64,000 bases of DNA, from NCBI RefSeq assembly GCF_000696385.1, contig NZ_JJMN01000030.1:37269-101268 (forward strand), read 5' to 3'. Below the pieces are notes generated by a model. It saw nothing but the letters and a program-made list of their open reading frames with translations, was not told where the DNA came from and searched no databases. Position numbers and translations under genes: made by a program. Positions 19,821 through 29,759 of this stretch are shown here, in pieces. Numbering within the stretch: the stretch's first letter is position 1; the number at the start of each line of letters is the position of its first letter. This DNA comes from Vibrio metoecus (lineage in GTDB: Bacteria; Pseudomonadota; Gammaproteobacteria; Enterobacterales; Vibrionaceae).

Positions 19821-20834
19821 ATGAAAAAGCTGCTCACGTTGTCTGCGATTGCTTGTGGTGTACTGGCTCCTTCTGCAATGGCCGCCGAAGAAGTGAATGT
19901 TTACTCTTACCGCCAACCGTTTCTGATTGAACCTATGTTCCAAGAGTTCACTAAAGAAACGGGCATCAAAGTTAACGTGAAATTTGCTAAGGAAGGGATT
20001 GCTGAAAAACTTGCGCAAGAAGGCGAATACAGCCCTGCTGACGTGATTTTAACCGCCGAATTCAGTCGTCTGTTTGAGCTGACCGAAAAAGGCCTTACTC
20101 AACCTCTCGATAGCAAAGTGATTGAAGAAAACATTCCTGCTCAATACCGTGATAGTGGTGATGAGTGGTTTGCTCTCACGCAGCGTACCCGCAGTGTGTA
20201 CTCCTCTCGCGACCGTATTGGTAAGCTGGGGGATGATTTTGATTATATGGATCTGGCGAAACCTGAATTCAAAGGCAAAATTTGTACTCGTAGCGGTAAG
20301 CACCCATACAACATTGCCCTAGTGGCTTCTATCATTGCTAACCACGGTGAAGCGGAAGCAAAAACTTGGCTAGAGGGAGTAAAGGCGAATCTAGCACGCA
20401 AACCGCAAGGCAATGATCGTGACCAAGTTCGCGCGATCAAAGAAGGCTTGTGTGATGTATCGCTAGGTAACAGCTACTACCTAGGTGCAATGCTTAACGA
20501 CGAGAAGCAAAAATCGTGGGCAGAAGCGGTGTATATCAACTTCCCTGGTCAAAATGCGCAAGGTACGCATGTGAACGTGAGTGGTATGGCGATGGCGAAA
20601 TACGCTCCAAACCGCGACAACGCTGTTAAGCTGATGGAGTTTTTGACGGGGGCAACGGCGCAGCAAATGTATGCAGAAGTGAACTACGAATACCCCATTA
20701 AAGAGGGCGTAAAGCGTTCCGAATTGGTGACTTCTTGGGGCGACTTCAAAGCAGATAGCCTGCCTCTTGAGAAAGTAGCGGATAACAATGCTGCTGCGAT
20801 CAAATTGATCGACGAAGTCAAATTTGACCTGTAA
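19821..20834 (+). CDS. fbpA: Periplasmic ferric-iron-binding protein
   Basis: FbpA captures Fe3+ in the periplasm for the FbpBC importer. The 337 residues begin with a signal peptide cleaved at about SAMA-AEE (residue 21/22). The type-II periplasmic fold starts EVNVYSYRQPFLIEP, and the iron-ligand tyrosine pair is in LGNSYYLG, as in other transferrin-like FbpA/FutA proteins. An AAGGA RBS is present. It is the first gene of a Fur-type operon and is followed by an attenuator-like hairpin before fbpB, suiting the higher expression needed for a binding protein. Confidence 0.94.
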   Translation: MKKLLTLSAIACGVLAPSAMAAEEVNVYSYRQPFLIEPMFQEFTKETGIKVNVKFAKEGIAEKLAQEGEYSPADVILTAEFSRLFELTEKGLTQPLDSKVIEENIPAQYRDSGDEWFALTQRTRSVYSSRDRIGKLGDDFDYMDLAKPEFKGKICTRSGKHPYNIALVASIIANHGEAEAKTWLEGVKANLARKPQGNDRDQVRAIKEGLCDVSLGNSYYLGAMLNDEKQKSWAEAVYINFPGQNAQGTHVNVSGMAMAKYAPNRDNAVKLMEFLTGATAQQMYAEVNYEYPIKEGVKRSELVTSWGDFKADSLPLEKVADNNAAAIKLIDEVKFDL

Positions 20835-20842
20835 GTAAAATC

Positions 20843-20870
20843 AGGGGTATAACGTACCCCTATTTTATTT
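20843..20870 (+). terminator. Intercistronic attenuator between fbpA and fbpB
   Basis: The stem AGGGGTA / TACCCCT around TAACG is followed by ATTTTATTT. It is probably a partial terminator or mRNA-stabilising hairpin that lowers fbpBC relative to fbpA. Confidence 0.7.
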
Positions 20871-20918
20871 GAGGGATGCAGCGCCTTGTGTGCTGCTTAA
20901 GCCTTGTACTGTTAGGCG

Positions 20919-22544
20919 ATGAAAGAAAAATATTTTATCTGGAAAATCAGCAGCCTTGTGTTAACCACACTGCTGGTTTTACCGATCTTAGCGATCTTCT
21001 ATACCGCATTCGGCAACAGTGATGAGGTTTTTGCTCATCTACTGGCGACGGTAATGCCCACTTATATTATCAATACCTTAGTATTGACGGTCTCCGTACT
21101 GCTATTGGCTTTGCTATTTGGCGTGCCTTCCGCTTGGCTTATCGCCATGTGCAAGCTTCCGGGCGAGCGTTGGCTGCAATGGGCGCTTGTCTTACCATTG
21201 GCGATGCCTGCCTACATTATTGGTTATCTGTTCACTCATTGGTTTGATTACGCAGGCCCTATTCAAATCGCTTTGCGCGATCTAACGGGGTGGCAAGCGG
21301 GTGGCTACTGGTTTCCCGATATTCGAAGTTTAGGCGGGGCGAGTGTGGTGCTGGCGTTGGTGCTTTATCCTTACGTGTATCTTTTGTGCCGTGCGGCGTT
21401 TATGGAACAGAACGTCGCTTTGCTGCAATCGGCTCGCTTACTCAAATGCTCACCTTGGCAAAGTTTTCGACGAATTTCGCTACCGCTAGCACGTCCTGCG
21501 ATTGCGGTGGGTTTGTCTTTGGTGGCCATGGAAACCATTGGCGATTTCGGTACGGTAAGCCTGTTTGCAGTCAATACCTTAACCACGGCGGTTTACGACA
21601 CTTGGCTTGGTTATTCCAATCTCAATGCAGCGGCGAAAATCTCAGCAGTTATGTTGCTGATTGTGCTATTGCTGCTCAGTAGTGAACGCTACAGCCGCCG
21701 TCGGCAAAAGCTTTATCAAAACCAATTTAACAGCCACGATGAATATCGCTATACCTTAAAAGGTTGGCGTTTATGGGCGGCGTTACTTTGGTGCTGGGGA
21801 TTGGTGGCGGTGGCGTTTATTTTGCCCCTGCTGCAGTTGATCAGTTATGCGTGGACTTACTTTGCCCAGAGTTGGACAGCGCAGTTCAGAGAGTACGCGC
21901 TGAATAGTTTTACGGTCTCGATCAGTGCCGCCGTCATTGCTGTATTGGTCGCATTGATCGCTAATTTCTATGCCCGCTTGCAGAACAACCGCACCAGCGT
22001 GGCCTTGATGCGCCTTTCTTCGATGGGCTATGCGGTGCCGGGAACCGTTCTGGCAATTGGCATTTTGGTTCCTGTGTTGGCATTGGATCACTTGGTTAAC
22101 GATATTGCCAAAGTGATGGAATGGGGACGCCCAGGGCTTGTTTTCTCCGGCAGTTTATTTGCGATTGTGTTTGCGCTGGTGGTGCGTTTTTCAGCCGTAG
22201 CGATTGGCAGTATTGAAAGTAGCCTAAGCAAAATATCACCTTCACTGGATATGGCCGCTCGAACAATGGGATGCCATGCCAACCAAATGCTTAAACGTGT
22301 ACACCTACCGCTGATCCGTCGTGGTGCATTAATTGCGGGATTATTGGTATTTATTGAGTCAATGAAGGAGTTAAACGCGGCGATTTTATTGCGTCCGTTT
22401 AACTTTGAAACGCTGGCCACCTACGTTTATAACTACGCCTCTGACGAGCGATTGGAATTGGCCGCATTACCCGCGATTTTGTTGGTGTTAGTCGGACTGA
22501 TTCCCCTTGTTATGGTTAACCGTTCTTTGGAGCAAAAGCACTGA
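20919..22544 (+). CDS. fbpB: Ferric-iron ABC transporter permease (fused two-half type)
   Basis: This 541-residue inner-membrane permease contains two homologous BPD_transp_1 halves, as in FbpB/FutB/SfuB. About twelve hydrophobic segments are visible, with the break between halves near 260-290 (SSERYSRRRQK). EAA-type loops contacting the ATPase are seen at LLQSARLLKCSPWQSFRRISLPLARP and in the second half at AARTMGCHANQML. The stop overlaps the fbpC start (TGATG), so translation is coupled. It is downstream of the fbpA attenuator. Confidence 0.93.
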   Translation: MKEKYFIWKISSLVLTTLLVLPILAIFYTAFGNSDEVFAHLLATVMPTYIINTLVLTVSVLLLALLFGVPSAWLIAMCKLPGERWLQWALVLPLAMPAYIIGYLFTHWFDYAGPIQIALRDLTGWQAGGYWFPDIRSLGGASVVLALVLYPYVYLLCRAAFMEQNVALLQSARLLKCSPWQSFRRISLPLARPAIAVGLSLVAMETIGDFGTVSLFAVNTLTTAVYDTWLGYSNLNAAAKISAVMLLIVLLLLSSERYSRRRQKLYQNQFNSHDEYRYTLKGWRLWAALLWCWGLVAVAFILPLLQLISYAWTYFAQSWTAQFREYALNSFTVSISAAVIAVLVALIANFYARLQNNRTSVALMRLSSMGYAVPGTVLAIGILVPVLALDHLVNDIAKVMEWGRPGLVFSGSLFAIVFALVVRFSAVAIGSIESSLSKISPSLDMAARTMGCHANQMLKRVHLPLIRRGALIAGLLVFIESMKELNAAILLRPFNFETLATYVYNYASDERLELAALPAILLVLVGLIPLVMVNRSLEQKH

Positions 22545-23575
22545 TGAGCTGCGCACTGCTGATTGAAAATCTCACTTGCCAATACGACTCGCAAACGGTA
22601 TTGAAATCCCTATCACTGCAAGTGAACTCGGGCGAAATCGTCTGCCTGCTTGGCGCAAGCGGTTGTGGTAAAACGACCTTACTTAAGGCGATTGCCGGCC
22701 TTTTACCGTTGGCGTCAGGTCGATTGAACTTGAACTGCTTGACCTTGGATGATGGTGAACACTGGTTGCCACCTGAGCAGCGTAATATTGGGATGATTTT
22801 TCAAGATTACGCTCTGTTTCCTCACTTAACGGTGGCGCAAAACGTTGGCTTTGCTTTGAATGCGATGCCCGCAGCCCAAAAGCAGGCCAAAATTACTGAG
22901 ATGCTCTCTTTGGTGCATCTGGAGGCTTTCGCTGAGCGCTACCCGCATCAACTCTCGGGTGGTCAGCAGCAACGTGTCGCCATCGCACGTGCATTAGCCT
23001 ATAAACCAGATTTACTGCTGCTTGATGAGCCGTTTTCCAATATCGACACTCAAGTGCGCCATGAGCTGATCATTGAGATTCGCAAAATCTTTAAACAGCA
23101 GGGCGTGACGGCGATTTTCGTTACACACTCACGAGAAGAAGCGTTTGCCTTCGCTGATAAAATGGCGGTGATGAACCGTGGTGTGATTGAACAATACGGT
23201 ACCGCTGCAGAGCTTTACTACCAACCATCGAGCCAGTTTGTGGCCGATTTTCTGGGTGGTGGTAGTTATCTGAATGCCACGCGGATCAGTGAAACTCAGT
23301 ACCAAACTGCCCTTGGGGTAGTCGAAGCGATTGCGCGCCAACCGATCGCGGTAGAGGCGGAGTGTAAGCTGCTGCTGCGCCCACAACAGGTGCAAATTCG
23401 TGCGGAAGAGGAGAGCAGTGTGACGGTAACGGAGCAGCAGTTCATGGGCGACCATTGTCGTTACCTGATTGATGCGCATGGTACTCAGCTTCTCGCGACT
23501 TCTTCGCAACCGCTGGAGTTAGGGCAGGCAGTCTCGGTCAATATTGATACCCAAGGCGTACTCGCTTTCGCCTAA
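22544..23575 (+). CDS. fbpC: Ferric-iron ABC transporter ATPase
   Basis: FbpC energises ferric-iron uptake through FbpB. The 343 residues contain Walker A GASGCGKTT (37-45), the Q-loop in FQDYALFPH, signature LSGGQQQR near 138, Walker B LLLLDEPFSN and the H-loop THSREEA. The C-terminal ~100 residues form the TOBE-type regulatory domain typical of Fbp/CysA/MalK-like subunits (LLLRPQQVQI). The start overlaps fbpB by one base. The operon ends at the 23630 terminator. Confidence 0.94.
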   Translation: MSCALLIENLTCQYDSQTVLKSLSLQVNSGEIVCLLGASGCGKTTLLKAIAGLLPLASGRLNLNCLTLDDGEHWLPPEQRNIGMIFQDYALFPHLTVAQNVGFALNAMPAAQKQAKITEMLSLVHLEAFAERYPHQLSGGQQQRVAIARALAYKPDLLLLDEPFSNIDTQVRHELIIEIRKIFKQQGVTAIFVTHSREEAFAFADKMAVMNRGVIEQYGTAAELYYQPSSQFVADFLGGGSYLNATRISETQYQTALGVVEAIARQPIAVEAECKLLLRPQQVQIRAEEESSVTVTEQQFMGDHCRYLIDAHGTQLLATSSQPLELGQAVSVNIDTQGVLAFA

Positions 23576-23629
23576 ATCGCTCTCGCTAAGAGTCCTTGTT
23601 TACAAAAGCATTTTACCCGCAATAAAAAA

Positions 23630-23650
23630 GCCCGACGTCGAGCGTCGGGC
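23630..23650. terminator. Bidirectional terminator between fbpC and the phosphomutase
   Basis: The 8-bp stem GCCCGACG / CGTCGGGC has a 5-nt loop. An A-run on the 5' side (23624-23629) forms a T-tract for the minus strand; the plus-strand side is weaker (AAGTGTTCTT). It serves the convergent fbpC and phosphomutase genes. Confidence 0.8.
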
Positions 23651-23708
23651 AAGTGTTCTTCTCCGCTGAGGGGACTTTACCTCAGGGGATGATTTGACAA
23701 GGCGATGA

Positions 23709-25121
23709 TTACAACGCCAAGAATGCTTTCATCTGTTGAAGAACACGCTCCGCAGTATCTTTGTCGGCCATTTCGGCAAAAATACGTAATAGAGGCTCTG
23801 TACCGGAGAAGCGGGCAATCACCCAACCGCCGTTCTTGAAGTAGACCTTAGCGCCATCTTCATAGCTGACTTTGTCGATGTCGAATTCAAACTCAGGCAG
23901 TTTTTTCTCAATGTATACCTTGTTGTAGATCTCATCGCGCTGGGCGGGTTTAAATTTGCAATCGCCTTCTGCGGTGTAGGCATAGCCGTAACGGCTATAG
24001 ATCTCGGTTAACAGCTCAGAGAGTTTCTTGCCCGTCACGCTGATCATTTCCACCAATAGGCTAGAGGCGAACACGCCATCTTTCCCCTTGATGTGGCCAC
24101 GAATCGTCAAACCACCAGAGCTTTCACCACCGATCAGAGAGTCGTCAGCTTCCATTTGCGAAGAGATGTGCTTAAAGCCCACGGGCACTTCAAAGCACCG
24201 CTCACCATGATCGGCGGCAATCTTATCCAACAGATGTGTGGTTGCGATGTTACGCACCACAGAACCTTTCCAGCCTTTGTACTCCAGCAGGTAGTAGTAA
24301 AGCAGGATCAGCACTTCGTTCGGGTGAATAAAGTTGCCTTTTTCATCGATGATGCCAAGGCGGTCCGCATCGCCATCGGTACCGATACCGATGTCATAAC
24401 CTTCGTGTTTCACCAGATGCTTCAAGCGATACAAGGTGGCCGCGCTAGGCGAAGGCATCAAACCACCGAAATCAGGGTTTTTGCCATCGTTGATCACGTC
24501 CACGTCGCAGCGGCCATTGATCAGTACCGTTTGCAATGCGTTCTTCGCTACCCCGAACATCGGGTCGATCAACACTCGCAGATTGGCTTTTTTGATCGCT
24601 TCAATGTCGATGAAGTTGATGATGCTATCGACGAACTCGTTCATCGGGTTGATGATGTCGATCAGCTTGTCATTGACGGCTTGATCAAAATCGATCGATT
24701 TAACATCTTGTACCGTCAGAGTGGCGATTTGCTGCTCGATCTTCTGGGTGATCACTTCATCCGCATCACGACCACCGCGAATAAACACTTTAATACCGTT
24801 GTAGTCGGCCGGGTTGTGCGAGGCGGTAATACATGCAGAATATGCACAATCCATTTCTTTCGCTTTAAACATCACCACCGGTGTTGGCACAAACTTGTCG
24901 ATAAAACTCACCACAACGCCATTTGCGGCTAATACTTCGGCAAACCAACAACCTGCTTTATCAGATAGGAAGCGGCGGTCATAACCGATTACAAATCCGT
25001 TGGCGGCTGCTTGTTCATGATTGATGATGTTAGCTAATGCTTGAGCGACCAAACGAACGTTATCTTTAGTGAATTCTTCACCAATAAACGCACGCCAGCC
25101 GCCAGTACCAAATTTAATCAT
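23709..25121 (-). CDS. Alpha-D-phosphohexomutase (phosphoglucomutase/phosphomannomutase family) of the chitin locus
   Basis: The 470 residues belong to the phosphohexomutase superfamily: phosphoserine loop TASHNP (Ser101), metal-binding TDGDADR near 247-253, sugar-binding GGESSG and the phosphate-binding RFSGTEP near the C-terminus. The gene follows chitobiose phosphorylase, so a role in isomerising hexose- or GlcNAc-1-phosphate released by phosphorolysis is an inference from context; the true substrate is unknown. It is separated from the phosphorylase by a terminator (25282) and 190 bp, so it may have its own promoter. It is distinct from glmM at 61724. Confidence 0.88.
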   Translation of the reverse strand: MIKFGTGGWRAFIGEEFTKDNVRLVAQALANIINHEQAAANGFVIGYDRRFLSDKAGCWFAEVLAANGVVVSFIDKFVPTPVVMFKAKEMDCAYSACITASHNPADYNGIKVFIRGGRDADEVITQKIEQQIATLTVQDVKSIDFDQAVNDKLIDIINPMNEFVDSIINFIDIEAIKKANLRVLIDPMFGVAKNALQTVLINGRCDVDVINDGKNPDFGGLMPSPSAATLYRLKHLVKHEGYDIGIGTDGDADRLGIIDEKGNFIHPNEVLILLYYYLLEYKGWKGSVVRNIATTHLLDKIAADHGERCFEVPVGFKHISSQMEADDSLIGGESSGGLTIRGHIKGKDGVFASSLLVEMISVTGKKLSELLTEIYSRYGYAYTAEGDCKFKPAQRDEIYNKVYIEKKLPEFEFDIDKVSYEDGAKVYFKNGGWVIARFSGTEPLLRIFAEMADKDTAERVLQQMKAFLAL

Positions 25122-25281
25122 TTTCTCCCCCTATCCCTTCCCACTTGATGCTGCAGGGGTGTTGGCTGCATTCATTCACCCTAATCACATAGTTTATCTA
25201 TGCTCATGGGGATTCATGCATTTGCCGCCTACCTGCAACGATAAGTGGTTTGGGCATATAAAACGCTTAGGTATTAGAAAA

Positions 25282-25302
25282 CGGGCACTCGCAGAGTGCC
25301 CG
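25282..25302 (-). terminator. Terminator after chitobiose phosphorylase
   Basis: The perfect 9-bp stem CGGGCACTC / GAGTGCCCG with a 3-nt loop is followed on the minus strand by TTTTCT. It begins nine bases after the restored stop codon of the phosphorylase. Confidence 0.85.
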
Positions 25303-25310
25303 AAAATGGG

Positions 25311-27717
25311 TTAGCCCAGAACTACTACCACTTGGTTGACACTGCCAGCGGCTTGCACAGGGACTGCGCCTTCAATTACTTGGCCATTCAGGGTGATGGA
25401 TTTCACTCCTTTTGACACGCCTTGTGGGTTTTCAACTTTGATCTGGTAAGTCGCATCGCGCCATTCGCGAGTCACTTCAAAACCAGGCCATGATGTTGGG
25501 ATACAAGGTATCGATTTCCAGTGTGTCGAAGCCGGCTTTGACACCTAGGATGTAGTTGGTCGTTGCGTGGTATGCCCAGCCAGAAGTACCGGTTAACCAT
25601 GGGTGGTTAGCACGGCCGTGATCTTGGTGGTCGCGACCCATGATGAACTGTACGTAAGAGTAAGGTTCAGCAATACGGGTTTCGATGATGTCGTTTTGGT
25701 TGTATGGGTTCAGCGCGTCATACAGCTCCATCGCACGATCACCGCGGCCCAGTTTCGCTTCTGCTACCCATGCCCATGGGTTTGGATGCGAGAAGATCGC
25801 ACCGTTTTCTTTCACGCCTTGGTAAACGCGAGTTACGAAACCGATGTCATCATTTGGCGTTGCAAATGATGGCGCATTCAGGTGTAGACCGTATTTGGAG
25901 AACAGGTATTTGTAGACCGCATCCATCGCTTTGATGCCGCGCTCATGGCTTACAGTGCCAGACAGAACTGCCAGTGAGTTAGACTCTAAATGCACTTTGC
26001 CTTCTACTTGCTCGAAGGTACCGATCTTGTCGCCATTTTTGGTCAGGCCGCGGATGTACCATTCGCCTTGCTCATCCCACAAGTGAGTTTCACACGCTTC
26101 GCGAACGCCATCGGCCATCGCTTGGTACTTGTCGGTTGCCGCTTCATCATTGCGATAGCGTGACAGCTCAAGGAAGGATTCCAACGCCCAGAAGTGTAGG
26201 AAAGACACCATAGAGGACTCGCCGCCACCGAGGTTCAAACAGTCGTTCCAGTCGGCACGCAGACCTTTACAGATGCCGGTTTGACCCACGTATTCTGCAG
26301 AGAAATCCAACGCTGCCATCATGTGCTCATACACAGTGGCGTTGCCGCCATCCGCGTAAGGGATCTCTTCATCGATAAAGGCGAAGTCACCAGTCTCTTT
26401 CACATAGCTGAGGATGGTTGGCACAATCCACAGGTGATCGTCAGAACAGGTATCTTTGATGCCGTGGATCTTGTCTTCATCCGATGGGGTTGGTACGACG
26501 GTTGGCGATTTAGACGGTTTAACATCCGCTTTTTCTGGATCGAACCAGTCAGGATCAAACAGGTGCAGACCGTAACCGGCTTTCACTTGACCACGCAGTA
26601 GGTCTACTAGGCGCTTACGAGTCATCGCTGGGTTAGTGTGCGGTACTGAGATCGCGTCTTGCGCAGTATCACGGTAACCTAGGCCTGTACGGCCGCCGAC
26701 TTCAATGAAAGAGGCGAAACGAGACCAAACCACACACGTTTCCGCTTGGTACAGGGTCCAAGCGTTGATCATGGTGTCTAGACCTTGGTTTGGCGATTTC
26801 ACTTGGAACTTCGCACAACGCTCATCCCAGTGAGCTTTGATACCTGCAAAGGCAGCATCCACTTTGCTCAGATCTTGGTATTTTTCACGCAGTTTTGCGC
26901 CGTTGCCTTTACCTACACCTAAGATCACTGCGAAGCGAACTTTTTCACCTGGTTGCAGTACGAATTGCTTATGCAGTGCACCACAGTGGTTGTAACAGGT
27001 TTGCGCGCTGTTCGAGCACTTACCTTGCGCCACGGCGATGGGGTTGGCTTCATCACGGTACATGCCAAGGAATTGGTCACGTTGGCCGTCGTAGCTGTCA
27101 GCATCAAAGGTGGCGGTCAGGTAGTAGAAGCCTAAGAAATCATCTGTGTTGTAGTACAGGTCATACTCAATCACGCCATCTTTGAACGCTGTACCTGCTG
27201 AGTAGAGCGACATCTGATGGTTTTGGTTGTCTGACTTGATGTGGCTGAAAGAGAACTCAACGTAGTTGAACGCACTGATAGTACGCACTTCGTTGGAGGT
27301 GTTTTCAATCACAACATCCCAAACTTCAGCATCTTCGCCCTTGGGAACAAACAGCGTTTTGGTCGCATGAATGCCGTTGTATTCACACTTGAATTTTGAG
27401 TAAGACAAGCCGTGGCGAACTTCGTATTTCGCTTGTTCAAGGCTTTTCGCAACAGGTTGCCAAGAGATAGACCAGAAATCACCCGTCGCATCATCGCGCA
27501 GGTAGACATAATGCCCTGGACGATCTTGGGTAAAGTTTGGACGGAACTTAGTGACGCGGTTGTACTCAGGTGAGTGATAAAAGGAGTAACCCCCTGCGTT
27601 GTGTGAAATCACAGTACAGAACTTTTCAGTACCGAGATAGTTAGTCCAAGGTGCGGGTACGTCAGGGCGAGTGATGACGTATTCGCGATTATCATTATCG
27701 AAATAGCCGTATTTCAT
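25311..27717 (-). pseudogene. chbP: N,N'-diacetylchitobiose phosphorylase (GH94), frameshifted near the C-terminus
   Basis: The enzyme phosphorolyses (GlcNAc)2 to GlcNAc-1-phosphate and GlcNAc in the cytoplasm. The literal ORF (25477-27717, 746 aa) has the GH94 barrel with general acid Asp in LRADWNDCLNLGG (about residue 490) and ends abnormally in TLYPNIMAWF. A +1 overlapping frame continues the protein to 25311. Deleting the T at 25509 converts EIDTLYP to the family motif EIDPCIPTSWPGFEV and gives exactly 801 residues, the length I recall for Vibrio chitobiose phosphorylases. One extra base therefore explains the break. As written, the last ~68 residues (C-terminal beta domain) are lost. 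It lies downstream of GH20 in the chb operon. Confidence 0.9.
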
Positions 27718-27736
27718 TGTGCTTTCCTTTTAAACC

Positions 27737-27796
27737 AGCTGCCTTAGTGGCAGCTAAAAATTTTGCTAGTGAAAACCAGCGTGAGTTCCGTCACGC
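27737..27796 (-). other. Pair of intercistronic hairpins before chbP
   Basis: Two inverted repeats sit in the 119-bp gap between the hexosaminidase and chbP: AGCTGCC / GGCAGCT (27737-27755) and GCGTGA / TCACGC (27779-27796). The first lies about 20 nt from the chbP start. Neither has a clear T-tract in the transcribed direction, so mRNA stabilisation or processing is more likely than termination. Confidence 0.55.
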
Positions 27797-27836
27797 CGTC
27801 GTTACGATTTCCGGAAGAATTACTTTCAAGGCGGAA

Positions 27837-29750
27837 TTACTTCCAAGGCGCGCGGTAAGGGATGCCTTGCTTATCGAGCAGAGGTAGGTGCCCTTTTAAA
27901 CGCGCCAAATAATCCAACCAATTACGCTGGGATTTCTCTGTCCAGCCGCCTTCCGCAAGCGCGGTTAAGCGTGGATAGAGCATGTATTCCATGCGTTCTG
28001 GGTTATTGATCAGCTCACACCATAAAGCGCACTGAACACCCAAAATACGTTTGCGCAGAGGATCGTCTGCTGGGATATCCGCTAACGGCTCATAGCCGTA
28101 AGCACGCTCCAGCGGGGTAACGCCTGCCCAATCAACACCGGGTTCTTCCGGCGCGTAGTCTTGAACGATATCCAGATAGGTGAATTGGCCCGGTTGTAAA
28201 ATCACATCAAAGCCTTGTTTGGCGCATTCCAACGCGGCTTTTTCTGATAACCAAGAGTAAATCACCGTGTCTTTACTCACTTTGTCGCCGTGATGGGCTT
28301 CTTCCCAGCCCACCATACGCTTACCTAAACTCTTAAGCTTCTTCTCGGCATAACGCAGCAAATGCCCTTGCAGCTCTTTCGGATCGGTATAGCCTTGTTC
28401 TTGCATTAAGGCTTGGCATTTCGGGCTGTCTACCCATACGCCATTGGGTACTTCATCTGCACCAATATGGATAAATTGGCTTGGGAACAGTTCTGCAACT
28501 TCTTCTAATACGATATCGAGGAATTGGTAAGTGCCTGGTAAAGCAGGGGAGAGTACGTTGTCGTTGTAGTATTGAATACTGCGGTACTGTGAGCGATCTT
28601 CCTCATCGACCAGCCATTCCGGCAGCGCTTTAATCGCGGCACGGCTATGTCCTGGCACATCAATTTCCGGAATGACGGTAATGCCACGATCGCTGGCGTA
28701 TTCAATAACAGAACGGATCTCATCTTGGGTATAAAAACCGCCATGACGCTGAGTCAGCAGGCTGTATTGCGGCTCTAATGCTTCATCCATCCCACGCCAT
28801 GCCCCGACTTCGGTGAGTTGTGGTAGGCGTTTGATCTCAATACGCCAGCCTTCATCATCCGTGAGGTGCCAGTGGAACACGTTAAATTTGTAGTGGGCTA
28901 GCTGGTTAATCACGCGTTTGACCTGTTCAAGCGAGTGAAAGTGGCGTGCACAATCGAGCATCATGCCGCGATATTTAAAACGTGGCGCATCGGCAATTTT
29001 GACCAGTGGGAAGCTCAATCGCCCGTGCTGTGCCTGCGCTAGTTGCAGCAAAGTCGCACTGGCGTGCATAAACCCACTATGGCTGCCCGCCTCAATTTTA
29101 ATGCCTTGTGCATCAATATTGAGGTGATAGCGGCCTTCATCCAACATTGGATTGTTACGGTAGACGATATCGCTATGACCAACAGCATTGAGGGTAAAAC
29201 CATGTAGGTTATACAGTTCTTTATCAAGCCAGTGTGCCGCACGCGCGGCTAAGTCGGACTGTAAAGAGATTTGGCTTGAACTGCTGACCACAAACTCACC
29301 ATTGAAGCGCTGAAGTGAATTGGGTTTTGGGATGACGCACAGCTCGGCGGCCTCAACGTGTGGGATTTGGCTACGTTCACGAAACGGTGAAGCGAGAACG
29401 ATCGGGTTGACAGCGACATCAATACGCTCAACTGGCTGCTGATCATTGAGTTGTACAAAGGCATGCTTTACCCCATCGGTATAGAAGTGGTAAGGCGCAG
29501 TTTTAATGATGAATTCACAGTAGAAGTGGCTATTGGCCGCCAATACTTTTTCCGTTGGCACGATGGAACATAAGCTGCCAATTTGGGTTAGTTGACCATT
29601 CGTGACACTGGTTGGCTGAATATAACGATCGATAACAAAATGCAGCGACCAGTCTTGCAGATCTTGATCACTCAGGTTGTGTAAAGTTAAACCAAAACGA
29701 CAATCCGGCTTTTGTTCCGAGAGCACAGCAAATTCAATTCGATAACTCAT
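27837..29750 (-). CDS. Cytoplasmic beta-N-acetylhexosaminidase (GH20)
   Basis: This enzyme removes terminal GlcNAc from chitin oligomers. The 637 residues have an N-terminal non-catalytic domain, the GH20b-like domain and the TIM barrel with RGMMLDCARHF, HWHLTDDEGWRIEIKRLP and the catalytic Asp-Glu pair in HIGADEVP. No signal peptide is present, which agrees with a cytoplasmic role on imported oligosaccharides. It lies 9 bp after gspK and before chbP. Competition between hydrolysis here and phosphorolysis by ChbP is a known feature of Vibrio chitin catabolism. The frame is intact. Confidence 0.93.
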   Translation of the reverse strand: MSYRIEFAVLSEQKPDCRFGLTLHNLSDQDLQDWSLHFVIDRYIQPTSVTNGQLTQIGSLCSIVPTEKVLAANSHFYCEFIIKTAPYHFYTDGVKHAFVQLNDQQPVERIDVAVNPIVLASPFRERSQIPHVEAAELCVIPKPNSLQRFNGEFVVSSSSQISLQSDLAARAAHWLDKELYNLHGFTLNAVGHSDIVYRNNPMLDEGRYHLNIDAQGIKIEAGSHSGFMHASATLLQLAQAQHGRLSFPLVKIADAPRFKYRGMMLDCARHFHSLEQVKRVINQLAHYKFNVFHWHLTDDEGWRIEIKRLPQLTEVGAWRGMDEALEPQYSLLTQRHGGFYTQDEIRSVIEYASDRGITVIPEIDVPGHSRAAIKALPEWLVDEEDRSQYRSIQYYNDNVLSPALPGTYQFLDIVLEEVAELFPSQFIHIGADEVPNGVWVDSPKCQALMQEQGYTDPKELQGHLLRYAEKKLKSLGKRMVGWEEAHHGDKVSKDTVIYSWLSEKAALECAKQGFDVILQPGQFTYLDIVQDYAPEEPGVDWAGVTPLERAYGYEPLADIPADDPLRKRILGVQCALWCELINNPERMEYMLYPRLTALAEGGWTEKSQRNWLDYLARLKGHLPLLDKQGIPYRAPWK

Positions 29751-29759
29751 AAATCATCC

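Noticed and set aside
24093..24932. 279-codon open frame on the plus strand inside the phosphohexomutase gene
   Set aside because: It is an antisense shadow: the minus-strand gene has complete family motifs, and the plus-strand product shows no recognisable motifs or RBS.
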